Origin: Salinibacterium sp.
Lineage (GTDB): Bacteria > Actinomycetota > Actinomycetes > Actinomycetales > Microbacteriaceae
Direction: 5' to 3'
Assembly (NCBI GenBank): GCA_015234465.1
Contig: JADGNA010000016.1
Coordinates: 1-64,000 of the forward strand
DNA: 64,000 nt
Part shown: in pieces, positions 34,513 to 44,337 of the stretch
Position numbering within the stretch: position 1 is the stretch's first letter
Layout of the letters: every line of letters begins with the position of its first letter
Notes under the pieces: model-generated
What the model saw: only the letters and a program-made list of their open reading frames with translations
What the model was told of the DNA's origin: nothing
Database searches by the model: none
Made by a program: the position numbers and the translations under genes

Positions 34513-35394
34513 ATGACTGATTCACCGATCGAGGAACTCCTCGCGACGCTCGATCTCAGCGACACGGGAGCCCGCACCTCATACGACATCTACACGGGCA
34601 AGAGCCAGTGGATGCACGGCGGACGCGTCTTCGGTGGCCAGGTGCTGGCCCAATCCGCGGTCGCCGCCATGCGCACGATCCCCGAGGGCCGCGTCATCCA
34701 CTCGCTCCACGGATACTTCCTGCGGCCGGGCGACGCGAGCAAGCCCATCACCTTCTCCGTCGCGCGCATCCACGACGGCCGCTCCTTCAGCGCCCGCAAC
34801 GTGCAGAGCTACCAGGACGGTGTGCCGATCATGTCGCTCATCTGCTCCTTCCAGACCGAGGACACGGGCCTCGAGCACCAGGTGTCGATGCCGGAGGGGA
34901 TCCCGGACCCCGAGAGCCTCCCGACGACGGCGGCCGTGCTCGAGGGCATCGACCACCCGGCCGCGCGCCAGTGGTCGGAGGACCGGGCCTTCGACATCCG
35001 CCACGTCCCCTCCCCCATCTACCTGCGGGTCGAGGACGAACGGGTCGCACACCAAGCGGTGTGGATGAAGGCCACCTCACCCCTCCCCGACGACCCCGAG
35101 ATCCACCGCGCCGCGCTCGCCTACGCGAGCGACTACTCGCTGCTGGAGCCCATCCTGCGACGCCACGGCGTCTCGTGGATGACCCCCGGCCTCAAGATGG
35201 CGAGCCTCGACCACGCGATGTGGTGGCACCGCTTCGGGCGGGTCGACGAGTGGATCCTCTACGCGCAGGAGGCACCCAACGCGATCGGCGGTCGGGGGCT
35301 CGCCCTGGGCCGGTTCTTCCGGCGCGACGGCGCGCTCATGGCGAGCGTCGCACAAGAGGGCATGGTGCGGGTGCCCACGGCAACCCTCGACTGA
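34513..35394 (+). CDS. tesB: acyl-CoA thioesterase II (TesB)
   Basis: TesB hydrolyses medium- and long-chain acyl-CoA to fatty acid and CoA. This 293-aa protein has the double hot-dog layout: the N-terminal half with QWMHGGRVFGGQVLAQSAVAAMRTIPEGRVIHSLHGYFLRPGD, and the C-terminal half with YASDYSLLEPILRRHG, SLDHAMWWHRFGRVDEWILYAQEAP and GRFFRRDGALMASVAQEGMVR, which carries the Asp/Thr/Gln triad region. The ATG at 34513 begins the homology; an in-frame ATG at 34462 would add 17 residues. It is convergent with the 4HBT thioesterase, only 3 bp apart. Confidence 0.94.
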   Translation: MTDSPIEELLATLDLSDTGARTSYDIYTGKSQWMHGGRVFGGQVLAQSAVAAMRTIPEGRVIHSLHGYFLRPGDASKPITFSVARIHDGRSFSARNVQSYQDGVPIMSLICSFQTEDTGLEHQVSMPEGIPDPESLPTTAAVLEGIDHPAARQWSEDRAFDIRHVPSPIYLRVEDERVAHQAVWMKATSPLPDDPEIHRAALAYASDYSLLEPILRRHGVSWMTPGLKMASLDHAMWWHRFGRVDEWILYAQEAPNAIGGRGLALGRFFRRDGALMASVAQEGMVRVPTATLD

Positions 35395-35397
35395 GAC

Positions 35398-35856
35398 TCA
35401 GCTGCGTCCACTGAACGACACTGGCTCGCCGAGGTAGGGCGCCCAGGCGGCGTTCTCCAGAGGGGTCATCCGGCGCGGCCGATAGCCGTCCTCCTCGACG
35501 AACACCATGGTGCTCGACGCCTGGGCATACACGGTCGGGCTGGCCCCGTCGAAGAGCTCGTAGCCGATCGTTGCCCGTGCCCCGCTCAGCGAAGTGAACC
35601 ACAGCTGCACGTCGACGGGCGCGCGCTGGTATGCGAGCGGCCTGATGTATTCGATCCGATGCCCGGAGATGAGGCTCAGCGAGGAGCCGCCCGGCTCGAA
35701 GACTGCGGAGTCGAGTGCCTCGTCGCGGGAGTCATCCGATGCCCAGAATGCCCTCACTCGGGCCTCCTCGAGGATGCGGAACACCTCGACATTGTTGACG
35801 TGGTTGTAGGCGTCGAGGTCGCCCCAGCGAAGGTGAACGGGCACATGGATTCGCAC
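35398..35856 (-). CDS. 4HBT-type acyl-CoA thioesterase
   Basis: This 152-aa single hot-dog thioesterase of the 4-hydroxybenzoyl-CoA/YbgC group has the catalytic-Asp motif WGDLDAYNHVNNVEVFRILEEARVRAF near the N-terminus. IEYIRPLAYQRAPVDVQLWF and YAQASSTMVFVEEDGYRPRRM follow. The start is placed at the GTG at 35856, because AGGAGGT lies 6 nt upstream; longer options lack this. Two thioesterase genes face each other here (with tesB), which suggests a local theme of acyl-CoA turnover, although they are on opposite strands. Confidence 0.9.
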   Translation of the reverse strand: MRIHVPVHLRWGDLDAYNHVNNVEVFRILEEARVRAFWASDDSRDEALDSAVFEPGGSSLSLISGHRIEYIRPLAYQRAPVDVQLWFTSLSGARATIGYELFDGASPTVYAQASSTMVFVEEDGYRPRRMTPLENAAWAPYLGEPVSFSGRS

Positions 35857-36048
35857 TACTGGACCTCCTGGCAGCATCCCTGAAACAACTGGTGCACGCA
35901 CTTGGCGCATGGGCTGGCCGCGGGTGCACGGGCGTCGGGCGACTCCACCACGACCGCCTCAGGCTATTGCATCCGCTGCCGACAGAGTCAGGGTCCACTC
36001 CGGGGGATACCGGATGTCTGCGGCTCGCCCGGCGGCGAGGCTTGACTC

Positions 36049-36689
36049 ATGGAGCAACTCACCGATGCCGTACTCACGCTCGTGGGCTCCCCCTGGCTCT
36101 ACCTGGTGGTGTTCGCGTTCGCCGCTCTCGATGGCCTGTTCCCGCCGGTGCCCAGCGAGGCCGTCCTCGTGGCCGTCGCCGCCCTGGTCACCGCGGGTAC
36201 AGCGGCGAACCTCGTGGCCGTCGCCGCGGCTGCCGCGATCGGTGCCCTGCTCGGCGACGCCACGACCCACGCCGTGGGGAGCCGGATCGGCGTCGACAGG
36301 TTCCGATGGATGCGAAGCCGCCGCGGGGCCGCTGCCGTCGGCTGGGCACGCCGAAGGCTGCAGACGAGCGCAGCCATGGCCATCGTCGTGGGCCGTTACA
36401 TCCCCGGCGGCCGCGTCGCGGTCAACCTCACGGCCGGGGCCACCGGTATGCCGCGATCGCGCTTCCTCCCCATCGCTGCCCTGGCCGCGGCATCCTGGGC
36501 CACCTACAGCGTGATCATAGGACTCGTGGCCGGGCACTGGGCGAAGGATGCTCCGCTGCTCGGCGCCGCAGTCGGCGTGGCCATCGCCATCATCATCGGC
36601 ATTGCGATCGACCAGGTGCTCGCCCAACGCTCAAGGGCGGCCGCCCGAAGGCAGGCCGCCCTCGAATCGGACGCTGTGGCGTGTGGTGC

Positions 36690-36693
<4 letters not shown>
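36049..36693 (+). CDS. DedA-family membrane protein
   Basis: This 214-aa integral membrane protein is of the DedA/SNARE-associated family, thought to move undecaprenyl phosphate or other lipids across the membrane. The N-terminal re-entrant region LDGLFPPVPSEAVLVAVAALV (about 29-49) is conserved. The second half has the family hallmark IVVGRYIPGGRVAVNLTAGATGMPRSRF, with the essential arginines and Gly-Arg-x-x-P-G motif at about 110-137, and two more spans. Its stop overlaps the convergent ettA stop by 4 nt. The 192 bp upstream show no clear signals. Confidence 0.92.
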
Positions 36694-38372
<1,679 letters not shown>

Positions 38373-38392
38373 GCCTCGAGTCTAGTTGTCGC

Positions 38393-38854
38393 TCAGCCCA
38401 CGCGATGCGGGGTGCCGATGAGGCAGGTGCCGCTCGAGAGCACCGGCACGACCGCGCTCGTGTACTCGCCGTTCCACTGGCCGACGATGCACTCCTCGCC
38501 CATCAGGGCGGCAAAGGAGACCGCATCTGTGGCGTTGCCGAGCGGCGTGCCATCCGGGGTCACCTCGAGTTGCTCGGCGGTCCAGCCGGCCGAGGTCAAC
38601 AGGGAGACGATCGTGGCGTTCGACATGTCGCCCCCTGCGGTGACGTGAGCCCGCACGACCTCGTCGAAGTACGCCAGGTTGTCGCGCGCGCCACCCTCAG
38701 GGTCGAACGCGGCAGGCGCCTCCGGCTCGGCGCTGGGACTTGCGACGGGTTGCTGCGAGGGCGCAGGAGTCGGCGCCTCAGAGGCGCAGCCCACAAGCGT
38801 GAGGGCGACGGCGACTGCGGTGAAGGCCAGCACTCCGCGACGTGGCGTTCGCAT
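38393..38854 (-). CDS. small secreted lipoprotein
   Basis: This 153-aa lipoprotein has a signal of MRTPRRGVLAFTAVAVALTLVGC, with lipidated Cys23. A Pro/Ser/Ala-rich linker (about 24-52) leads to a compact C-terminal domain with NLAYFDEVVRAHVTAGG, TIVSLLTSAGWTAEQLEVTPDGTPLGNATDAVSFA and GEECIVGQWNGEY, plus a terminal Cys pair (EECIVGQ, GTCLIG) that could form a disulfide. I think this is the domain called DUF6993 in Microbacteriaceae, but I am not certain. ATG at 38854 is used, where the signal peptide begins. It lies just upstream of ettA on the same strand. Confidence 0.8.
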   Translation of the reverse strand: MRTPRRGVLAFTAVAVALTLVGCASEAPTPAPSQQPVASPSAEPEAPAAFDPEGGARDNLAYFDEVVRAHVTAGGDMSNATIVSLLTSAGWTAEQLEVTPDGTPLGNATDAVSFAALMGEECIVGQWNGEYTSAVVPVLSSGTCLIGTPHRVG

Positions 38855-38941
38855 GCGGCCTCCCCTGGGTCTGGTCGGGCGGCGCTCCCCCGGCGCCGGC
38901 TCCACCGATTCTAGGGGCACGCCGACGCCGGGAGGCTGTGC

Positions 38942-39439
38942 TCAGAACGGCTTCTCCGCGCCTGCGTCCTGCAGTTCTCCCGCGGGTGCCGCCGCCCAAT
39001 CCGAGGCGCTGTCGCCGAGAGGGCGTGCGGGATCGCTCGGCTCGGCCGAGGCATCCGTTCGCTCCTCCGGCGCCGAGACGACGACAGAGTTGCGGCTGAA
39101 GCTCGCGGTGCCCCACATGAGGTCGTGCCCGATCGACTCCGCCTCGACCTCGACGGTCAGCCCGCTGCGATCGCCGCTCTGCCAGTCACGCAGGCGCAGC
39201 CGACCCGTCAGGAGCACGCGCTGGCCCTTCTGGAGCGACACTGAGGCGTTGGACGCAAGGCGACGGAATGCCGTGACCGTGTACCAGTTCGTGTCGCCGT
39301 CGACCCAGGACTGCGCGGCGCGGTCGTACCTGCGCTGGGTCGATACGAGCCGGAAGCTCGTGATCGGCAGCCCCTCGCTCGTCGTGAGATGCTTCGGCTC
39401 GGTCGCTACGAGCCCTGTCAGGGTGATTGTGTCTGTCAT
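38942..39439 (-). CDS. ssb: single-stranded DNA-binding protein paralogue
   Basis: This 165-aa OB-fold protein is like bacterial SSB: MTDTITLTGLVATEPKHLTTSEGLPITSFRLVSTQRRYDRAAQSWVDGDTNWYTVTAFRRLASNASVSLQKGQRVLLTGRLRLRDWQ covers the DNA-binding domain, about 1-105. The remaining ~60 residues are disordered and acidic (PEERTDASAEPSDPARPLG). The tail ends GAEKPF and lacks the DDIPF-type tip that recruits partners. This suggests a secondary SSB (SsbB-like), not the replicative one. The start is ATG at 39439. No ribosomal genes (rpsF/rpsR) flank it, again unlike the housekeeping ssb. Confidence 0.88.
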   Translation of the reverse strand: MTDTITLTGLVATEPKHLTTSEGLPITSFRLVSTQRRYDRAAQSWVDGDTNWYTVTAFRRLASNASVSLQKGQRVLLTGRLRLRDWQSGDRSGLTVEVEAESIGHDLMWGTASFSRNSVVVSAPEERTDASAEPSDPARPLGDSASDWAAAPAGELQDAGAEKPF

Positions 39440-39539
39440 GCCGCCATTCTTCGGCGCGCAAGAGCACACGGGCGGGCTGGTATCGACGACTGTGGAGGGC
39501 CAGCGGCCAGCCCCCGTGTGGAGGCCTGACGGGCAGCTC

Positions 39540-39749
39540 TTAGTGCTCCCTGAACTCCGGCCAGTCACTGCCCGGCAGCAGGTTGGAGTGCAGCGCACTC
39601 TTGGCCACGTCGAGGCTCGGATACACGCCCTTGGAACCGCCGGAGAGCATCCGCACCTCGTAGCCCTGCTCCGTCGAATGGATGGACCCCACGGCTCCCG
39701 CGGCCCCGAAAGCGACCCAGGTCTTGCCGACAACGATGTTGTTGCTCAC
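39540..39749 (-). CDS. small conserved protein, unknown function
   Basis: This 69-aa protein starts at GTG 39749 with AAAGGAG 5 nt upstream. Sequence landmarks are KTWVAFGAAGAVGSIHSTEQGYEVRML, then KGVYPSLDVAKSALHSNLLPGSDWPEFREH. The pattern of a strand-rich N-terminus and a short helix (SLDVAKSALHSNL) resembles small actinobacterial proteins I know as hypothetical; a few are mislabelled methyltransferase, which is far too large a claim for 69 residues. There are no membrane or metal motifs. It sits between ssb and msrA on the same strand. Confidence 0.72.
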   Translation of the reverse strand: MSNNIVVGKTWVAFGAAGAVGSIHSTEQGYEVRMLSGGSKGVYPSLDVAKSALHSNLLPGSDWPEFREH

Positions 39750-39843
39750 GAGTGCTCCTTTCGTCGTGCCTCGACGATACGACGACTGCCCCTCGGAAGG
39801 CCAGAATTCAGTGCACTCCCAGACGCCGTCGCGAGAAGCGAGC

Positions 39844-40371
39844 TCAGGAGGCGCGCACGTAGCTCGCGAAGCTCTTGCGCACCTTCGAGACCTTGGGAAC
39901 CGCAACAGCCATGCAGTAGCCCTGGCCGGGGTTCTTCGCGAAGAAGTCCTGGTGGTACTCCTCGGCCTCGAAGAAGACACCGAGCGGCGAGATGACCGTG
40001 ACGACGCCACCGCCCCAGGTCTCGGATGCCCGGTCGCGGGCGGCCTCGAAGAGCTCGCGCTGCGCGTCATCCGTGTAGAACATCTCGGAGCGGTACTGGG
40101 TGCCGACATCCGCGCCCTGGCGGTTCAGCTGCCGCGGGTCATGCAGCGTGAAGAAGACGTCGAGGATGACGTCGGCCGGAATGACCGACTCGTCGAAGGT
40201 CACCGCGACGGCCTCTGCGTGCCCTGTCGCCCCCGTGCAGACGGCCTCGTAGCTCGGCTGCTCGACCTGTCCGCCCGTGTAGCCAGAGACGACATCGTGC
40301 ACGCCCTCGAGCGTGCGATAGACGGCATCGAGACACCAGAAGCATCCACCGGCGAGTACGAAAGTCTGCAT
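39844..40371 (-). CDS. msrA: peptide-methionine (S)-S-oxide reductase MsrA
   Basis: MsrA repairs oxidised methionine in proteins. The 175-aa sequence has the active-site GCFWCLDAVYRTLEGV with catalytic Cys10, the GYTGG motif, TGHAEAVAVTFD, FFTLHDPRQLNRQGADVGTQYRSEMFY, and AEEYHQDFF. The family's extra resolving cysteine appears late (GQGYCMAV). The start is ATG at 40371; two in-frame GTG codons lie just upstream. It is divergent from the aldo-keto reductase gene with 94 bp between. Together with the DsbA-like reductase this is part of the thiol-redox repertoire of the window. Confidence 0.95.
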   Translation of the reverse strand: MQTFVLAGGCFWCLDAVYRTLEGVHDVVSGYTGGQVEQPSYEAVCTGATGHAEAVAVTFDESVIPADVILDVFFTLHDPRQLNRQGADVGTQYRSEMFYTDDAQRELFEAARDRASETWGGGVVTVISPLGVFFEAEEYHQDFFAKNPGQGYCMAVAVPKVSKVRKSFASYVRAS

Positions 40372-40465
40372 GTTCACCACCCTACGTCTGCAACGGTTGC
40401 AAGACACGAGGGACAACAGGCGGCATCCGCACGGCATTCCCGCGGGACGGCCATATCCTTTAGCG

Positions 40466-41479
40466 GTGAACCCCGAGACGTACATCCCAGCCGCCGACCG
40501 GTACGACACGATGCCCTATGCGCGCTCGGGGCGCAGCGGACTCAAGTTGCCCCGGATCTCGCTCGGCCTGTGGAACAACTTCGGGCACGATCATCCGCTC
40601 GAGACACAGCGGGCGATCGTGCGACGCGCGTTCGACCGCGGCGTGACCCACTTCGACCTGGCGAACAACTACGGGCCGCCAGCAGGCTCTGCCGAGGAGA
40701 ACTTCGGGCGCATCCTGAAGAGCGACTTCTCCCGCCACCGCGACGAGCTCATCATCTCGAGCAAGGCCGGCTACGACATGTGGCCCGGTCCCTACGGCGA
40801 GTGGGGATCGCGCAAGTACATGCTCGCCTCGCTCGACCAGAGCCTCGACCGCCTCGGGCTCGACTACGTCGACATCTTCTACTCGCACCGGCCCGACCCC
40901 GAGACGCCCATCGAGGAGACCATGGGGGCACTCGCGACTGCCGTGCAGTCCGGCCGCGCGCTCTACGCCGGAATCTCGAACTACAACCCCGAGCAGACGC
41001 GGGCGGCACATCGCGCGCTCGCAGCCCACGGCATCCCCCTCCTGATCCACCAGCCGCGGTACAACATGTTCGACCGCACGCCCGAGGATGGCCTGCTCAC
41101 CGTGCTCGAGGAACTCGGCATGGGCGGCATCGTCTTCTCTCCCCTGGCCCAGGGACTCCTGACCTCCCGCTACGCCGCCGGCATTCCCTCCGACTCCCGC
41201 GTCGCCGAGGGACGCTGGCTCACGGAGAAGAACCTCGACGAGGCCTACCGTGAGCGGATCGCCGCGATCTCCAAGGTGGCGGATGCCCGTGGCCAGAGCG
41301 TCTCGCAACTGGCGCTCACGTGGGTATTGCGGCATCCGCAGGTCACCTCGGCCCTCATCGGCGCCAGCAGCGTAGCGCAGCTGGACGACAACCTCGCAGC
41401 GTTGGAGGCTCCCGCGCTCACTGCCGAGGAACTCGCCGAGATCGAGCCCTACGCGGTGCACGGCACCGGCGCCCGCTGA
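40466..41479 (+). CDS. mgrA: L-glyceraldehyde 3-phosphate reductase-type aldo-keto reductase
   Basis: This 337-aa (alpha/beta)8 NADPH oxidoreductase is of the YghZ/Mgr group, which reduces L-glyceraldehyde 3-phosphate and methylglyoxal. YGMR-like family features: SLGLWNNFGHD at 33-43, FDLANNYGPPAGSAEENFGRIL with the catalytic Asp/Tyr, the Lys in IISSKAGYDMWPGPYGEWGSRKYM, and YVDIFYSHRPDPETP with the His. The GTG at 40466 is used because the residues before MPYARSG match the E. coli protein's start; no ribosome site is visible. The EamA transporter begins 5 nt after the stop. Confidence 0.92.
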   Translation: MNPETYIPAADRYDTMPYARSGRSGLKLPRISLGLWNNFGHDHPLETQRAIVRRAFDRGVTHFDLANNYGPPAGSAEENFGRILKSDFSRHRDELIISSKAGYDMWPGPYGEWGSRKYMLASLDQSLDRLGLDYVDIFYSHRPDPETPIEETMGALATAVQSGRALYAGISNYNPEQTRAAHRALAAHGIPLLIHQPRYNMFDRTPEDGLLTVLEELGMGGIVFSPLAQGLLTSRYAAGIPSDSRVAEGRWLTEKNLDEAYRERIAAISKVADARGQSVSQLALTWVLRHPQVTSALIGASSVAQLDDNLAALEAPALTAEELAEIEPYAVHGTGAR

Positions 41480-41484
41480 CGGGC

Positions 41485-42435
41485 GTGGGGTACTTCTACG
41501 CGCTGCTCGCCGCCGTGCTGTTCGGCGTGAACGGGAGCGTCACGCGCATCGTCGTCGACTCCGGACTCGACCCGGCCCAGCTCACGCTCTTCAGGGTCGC
41601 GAGCACCGCGGTGATCGCGGGGATCTACCTGCTCATCGCCAACCGGCGAGCCTTCCGCGTGACGCCGCGTCAGCTGCTTGCGCTCATCCTGCTCGGCATC
41701 TTCGGCATCGCGATGCTCCAGTGGACCTACGCCATGGCAATCCAGCGCCTGCCCGTCGGCATCACGCTGCTCCTGGAGTACACCGCCGTGCTCATCGTCG
41801 CGGTCATCGCGTGGGCGTTCTTCAAGGAGCGGGTCAAGGCCCGCCTCTGGGTCGCCATCGCGTGCGTGCTGGGCGGTCTCGTGGTCGTTGCGCAGGTGTG
41901 GACGGCTGAACTCGACCCCGTCGGCGTGCTCTTCGGCCTGGGCGCGGCCGCCTCGCTCTCGATCTACTTCCTCGGTGGTGAGCGTGAGGTGGGAAAGTCA
42001 TCGGCGATGGCCGTGGCGTTCTGGGCCATGTCGTCGGCCACCGTCTTCTGGCTGCTCTTCAGCGGTTGGTGGAACCTCGACCCTGCCCTCTTCACCGACG
42101 CCGTCTCGCTTCAGGGCAACCTTGCCCACTTGGAGTTGTCCCTCTGGATGCCTCTCGCCTGGAACATGCTCCTGGGATCCTTCGCGCCCTTCTTCTTCTC
42201 GCTGCTCGCCCTGCGCTACCTGAGCGCGACCGCGGCGGGGGTCGTGGCAACGGCCGAGATCATCTTCGCCTTCGTCTTCGCCTGGCTGTGGCTCGGTGAG
42301 GGGCTCGCCGGGGTGCAGATCCTCGGCGCGGCGGTCGTCCTGATCGGCATCGTGCTCGCGCAAACCGCCCGCAAGGACAAGGTGGTCGACGCCGACCTCG
42401 CCCTGAGTGACAGCGAGACCCGCGCGATCGCCTGA
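41485..42435 (+). CDS. EamA/DMT-family transporter
   Basis: This 316-aa membrane protein is a drug/metabolite exporter family member with ten predicted spans as two five-helix repeats. The N-terminal repeat has YFYALLAAVLFGVNGSVTRIVVDSGLDPAQLTLFR, and the second ends with LSATAAGVVATAEIIFAFVFAWLWLGEGLAGVQILGAAVVLIGI, the typical EamA closing block. The C-terminal 20 residues are charged and cytoplasmic. The start is GTG at 41485, set by the position just after the reductase stop (translational coupling); no strong ribosome site is visible. The substrate may be a metabolite handled by the reductase, which is inference from the operon only. Confidence 0.9.
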   Translation: MGYFYALLAAVLFGVNGSVTRIVVDSGLDPAQLTLFRVASTAVIAGIYLLIANRRAFRVTPRQLLALILLGIFGIAMLQWTYAMAIQRLPVGITLLLEYTAVLIVAVIAWAFFKERVKARLWVAIACVLGGLVVVAQVWTAELDPVGVLFGLGAAASLSIYFLGGEREVGKSSAMAVAFWAMSSATVFWLLFSGWWNLDPALFTDAVSLQGNLAHLELSLWMPLAWNMLLGSFAPFFFSLLALRYLSATAAGVVATAEIIFAFVFAWLWLGEGLAGVQILGAAVVLIGIVLAQTARKDKVVDADLALSDSETRAIA

Positions 42436-42535
42436 GCCGCAGGCGACGGATGTCGGTGGTCGTCGATAGCGTGCATCTCACACCGATCGGGGGCCGGCCG
42501 ACGGTGCAACCATGACCGTCGACCCGGAGAGAACC

Positions 42536-42832
42536 ATGCTCGCACCGACCACTGCTCCCGACAGCCCGCGCCTGCACTCCACCACCCATCCCTCGGAGAC
42601 AGGGGCGACTCGCGTCGCGGGCCCGGCAGGCCCAACCCTTGTCCCCCTGCGCGGCGGACTCTGGCGCGTCACGCGCAGCGACGGCGAAGTCCTCGGCTAT
42701 GTGGAGCGCTTTCAGGATCCGCAGGGCGAGCGCTACCGGGCAAAGCGCGTCAGCAGCTCGCTGCGCCGCTTCATCTCGCTTGGCGAGTTCTGGCGCATGG
42801 ATGACGCGCTCGCCTGCTTCGGCGCTGCCTGA
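42536..42832 (+). CDS. small conserved actinobacterial protein
   Basis: This 98-aa protein has a variable N-terminal third and a compact domain from about residue 40 on: LRGGLWRVTRSDGEVLGYVERFQDPQGERYRAKRVSSSLRRFISLGEFWRMDDALACF. The strand-rich WRVTR...GYVE...GERYRAKR pattern recurs in unnamed actinobacterial proteins that I know only as hypothetical. ATG at 42536 has GGAGAG just upstream; an in-frame ATG at 42512 would add 8 residues. It has no membrane segment. It could be a small nucleic-acid-binding protein given the many Arg residues, but this is a guess. Confidence 0.75.
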   Translation: MLAPTTAPDSPRLHSTTHPSETGATRVAGPAGPTLVPLRGGLWRVTRSDGEVLGYVERFQDPQGERYRAKRVSSSLRRFISLGEFWRMDDALACFGAA

Positions 42833-42906
42833 GCATCTCGCGCGACCCGGCACGACACGCGCCACCACGCCCGGGATGTACCCCGGTCTCGCATAGTATC
42901 TGCCCC

Positions 42907-43857
42907 ATGCAATGGTGGAACGATCTCGTGGACTGGCTCAATTCTGACGATGGGTGGCGCGTCATCTCGACGGCGGTCATCCCCTTCCTCGCGATCGTCG
43001 TGGCCGGCGTCGTCGCCGCCCTCATCGGCCGCGGAAGCGCGCGCCGCGCAATCGCGCACGCCGAGCAGGAGCGACGCATCGCCACGGTGGCCGCGCTCAT
43101 CAGCGGCGCACGCCGTGCCGCACGCTGGAATGCGCTTTCCCACCCGGAGCAGCAGCACGCCGAGCATCTGCTGCACGACGCCGACACTCGCCTGCGACTC
43201 CTCCCCCTCAACGGCAGCGGCATGGTCGCCGACTGGGCCGCGCACGAGATCGAGGAAATGAAGCGCAACTCGGTGTCGTTCAGCTTCCAGGCCGAGCAGT
43301 CACTCATCGAGTTCCGCAACCGGCTCGTGGAGTGGCAGATGCGGCCGGGACGCGCCAAGAAGCTCTTCAAGGCCGACCTCGACACGTGGGCCTACGAAGC
43401 CGGCCAGGCAGACCAGGACCTCGTGCGCCAGCAGAAGGAGTGGGCTCGCAAGCAGGTTGACGAGGCCGCCCCCGCGACCGCCGCGCCCGCAACCGCCCCC
43501 GCAACTGCCGCGCCCGCAACAGCCGGGCCTACGAGCGCCGCTGCGAGCGGCGGCAAGGACGCGACAGCAGCGGAGCCATTCACGGCCCCGAACTATGCGC
43601 TGCCCGAATCAGTGACCGCGCGTGGGAGCGAAGCCCCTGTCGAAGACTGGACAGCCTCTACACCGGCCACGCCTCCCGGAACGTCAGGTACCGGATCGCC
43701 CAGCTCGACCGACGCGGTGGACGGCCCGAGCTCGTCTGCCGGGGCCGGATCCGTTGCGGGCGAGTCTCCGACCTCCTCAGACGGCGATGAGACGCCGGGG
43801 CCTGTCTCCGCCGGCACCGTGCGGCAGCGCACAGCGCCAGAGGAACGAGACTACTAA
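42907..43857 (+). CDS. membrane-anchored protein with Ala/Pro/Thr/Ser-rich tail
   Basis: This 316-aa protein has one N-terminal membrane segment (VISTAVIPFLAIVVAGVVAALIG, about 20-42), then a cytosolic helical region to about 190. The latter has IAHAEQERRIATVAALISGARRAARWNALSHPEQQHAEHLLHDADTRLRL, SVSFSFQAEQSLIEFRNRLVEWQMRPGRAKKLFKADLDTW and QQKEWARKQVDE. The last 120 residues are low-complexity A/P/T/S/G and begin with a degenerate tandem repeat (APATAAPATAPATAAPATA, DNA 43470-43530). I know the helical part from unnamed Micrococcales proteins. Possibly a membrane-tethered coiled-coil scaffold; function unknown. Confidence 0.75.
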   Translation: MQWWNDLVDWLNSDDGWRVISTAVIPFLAIVVAGVVAALIGRGSARRAIAHAEQERRIATVAALISGARRAARWNALSHPEQQHAEHLLHDADTRLRLLPLNGSGMVADWAAHEIEEMKRNSVSFSFQAEQSLIEFRNRLVEWQMRPGRAKKLFKADLDTWAYEAGQADQDLVRQQKEWARKQVDEAAPATAAPATAPATAAPATAGPTSAAASGGKDATAAEPFTAPNYALPESVTARGSEAPVEDWTASTPATPPGTSGTGSPSSTDAVDGPSSSAGAGSVAGESPTSSDGDETPGPVSAGTVRQRTAPEERDY

Positions 43858-43869
43858 GCCCAGAAGCGC

Positions 43870-43903
43870 GGGATGATCGTCGGCCTCAGTCGGCGATCAT
43901 CCC
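43870..43903. terminator. bidirectional hairpin between convergent genes
   Basis: A 13-bp stem (GGGATGATCGTCG, 43870-43882, with 43891-43903; one T-G wobble) has an 8-nt loop. It separates the membrane protein (plus) from the PPOX gene (minus). The right arm encodes the last residues of the PPOX protein, whose stop lies in the loop. Confidence 0.75.
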
Positions 43904-44275
43904 CCGTGAGCCCATCGCTTTCGTGATCTCAATTAGGATCGCGACGCGATGCGGATTCACGCGGGGCTGGCGGTAGCGCTCCGCATAGAGGCCCACCGCC
44001 TCGGCGACGGACTCCGCATCATCGACCACCCTTCCCGTGCCCACCAGGGTCAACCATCGGGCACCATCGACCTGCGAGATGGTTGCGTGCTGGCGTGCGC
44101 GGATGTTTCGCACCTTCTGCGACGACCCGGATGTGATGATTCGAGCGGTCCCGCTCACAATCGTGAAGCCGACAGGAACCACGTGGATGCTGCCATCCGC
44201 AGCGTGGGTCGACAGGGTGGCTAGGTGACGCTCGGTCGCGAAGGCGAGCCCGGCATCCGTCAGGGTGTGCGGCAC
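43886..44275 (-). CDS. PPOX-class flavin/F420-dependent oxidoreductase family protein
   Basis: This 129-aa split-barrel protein is like actinobacterial pyridoxamine-5'-phosphate-oxidase-like (PPOX) F420-binding reductases. Family landmarks are LTDAGLAFATERHLATLSTHAADGSIHVVPVGFTI, then TSGSSQKVRNIRARQHATISQVDG and WLTLVGTGRVVDD, ending with RVAILIEI. It binds FMN or the deazaflavin F420 and reduces small molecules; which cofactor is not decidable here. The start is GTG at 44275. It lies between the convergent hairpin and the beta-helix gene, same strand as the latter. Confidence 0.87.
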   Translation of the reverse strand: MPHTLTDAGLAFATERHLATLSTHAADGSIHVVPVGFTIVSGTARIITSGSSQKVRNIRARQHATISQVDGARWLTLVGTGRVVDDAESVAEAVGLYAERYRQPRVNPHRVAILIEITKAMGSRGMIAD

Positions 44276-44337
44276 GTCCTGAAGCCTACGGGTCCGCTTG
44301 GGGCAAGAAGGCTCGCGGTCGCCTCAGTGAGCCGCGG

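Noticed and set aside
39682-41253. 523-codon open frame on the plus strand
   Set aside because: Runs antisense to msrA and then out of frame through the aldo-keto reductase; both of those have clear catalytic motifs.
42436-42511. Possible extra small gene between the EamA transporter and the 98-aa gene
   Set aside because: No frame with start, ribosome site and protein-like composition.
43470-43530. Tandem repeat as a possible CRISPR or VNTR locus
   Set aside because: It is a degenerate in-frame Ala/Pro/Thr codon repeat inside the membrane protein's tail; no spacers.
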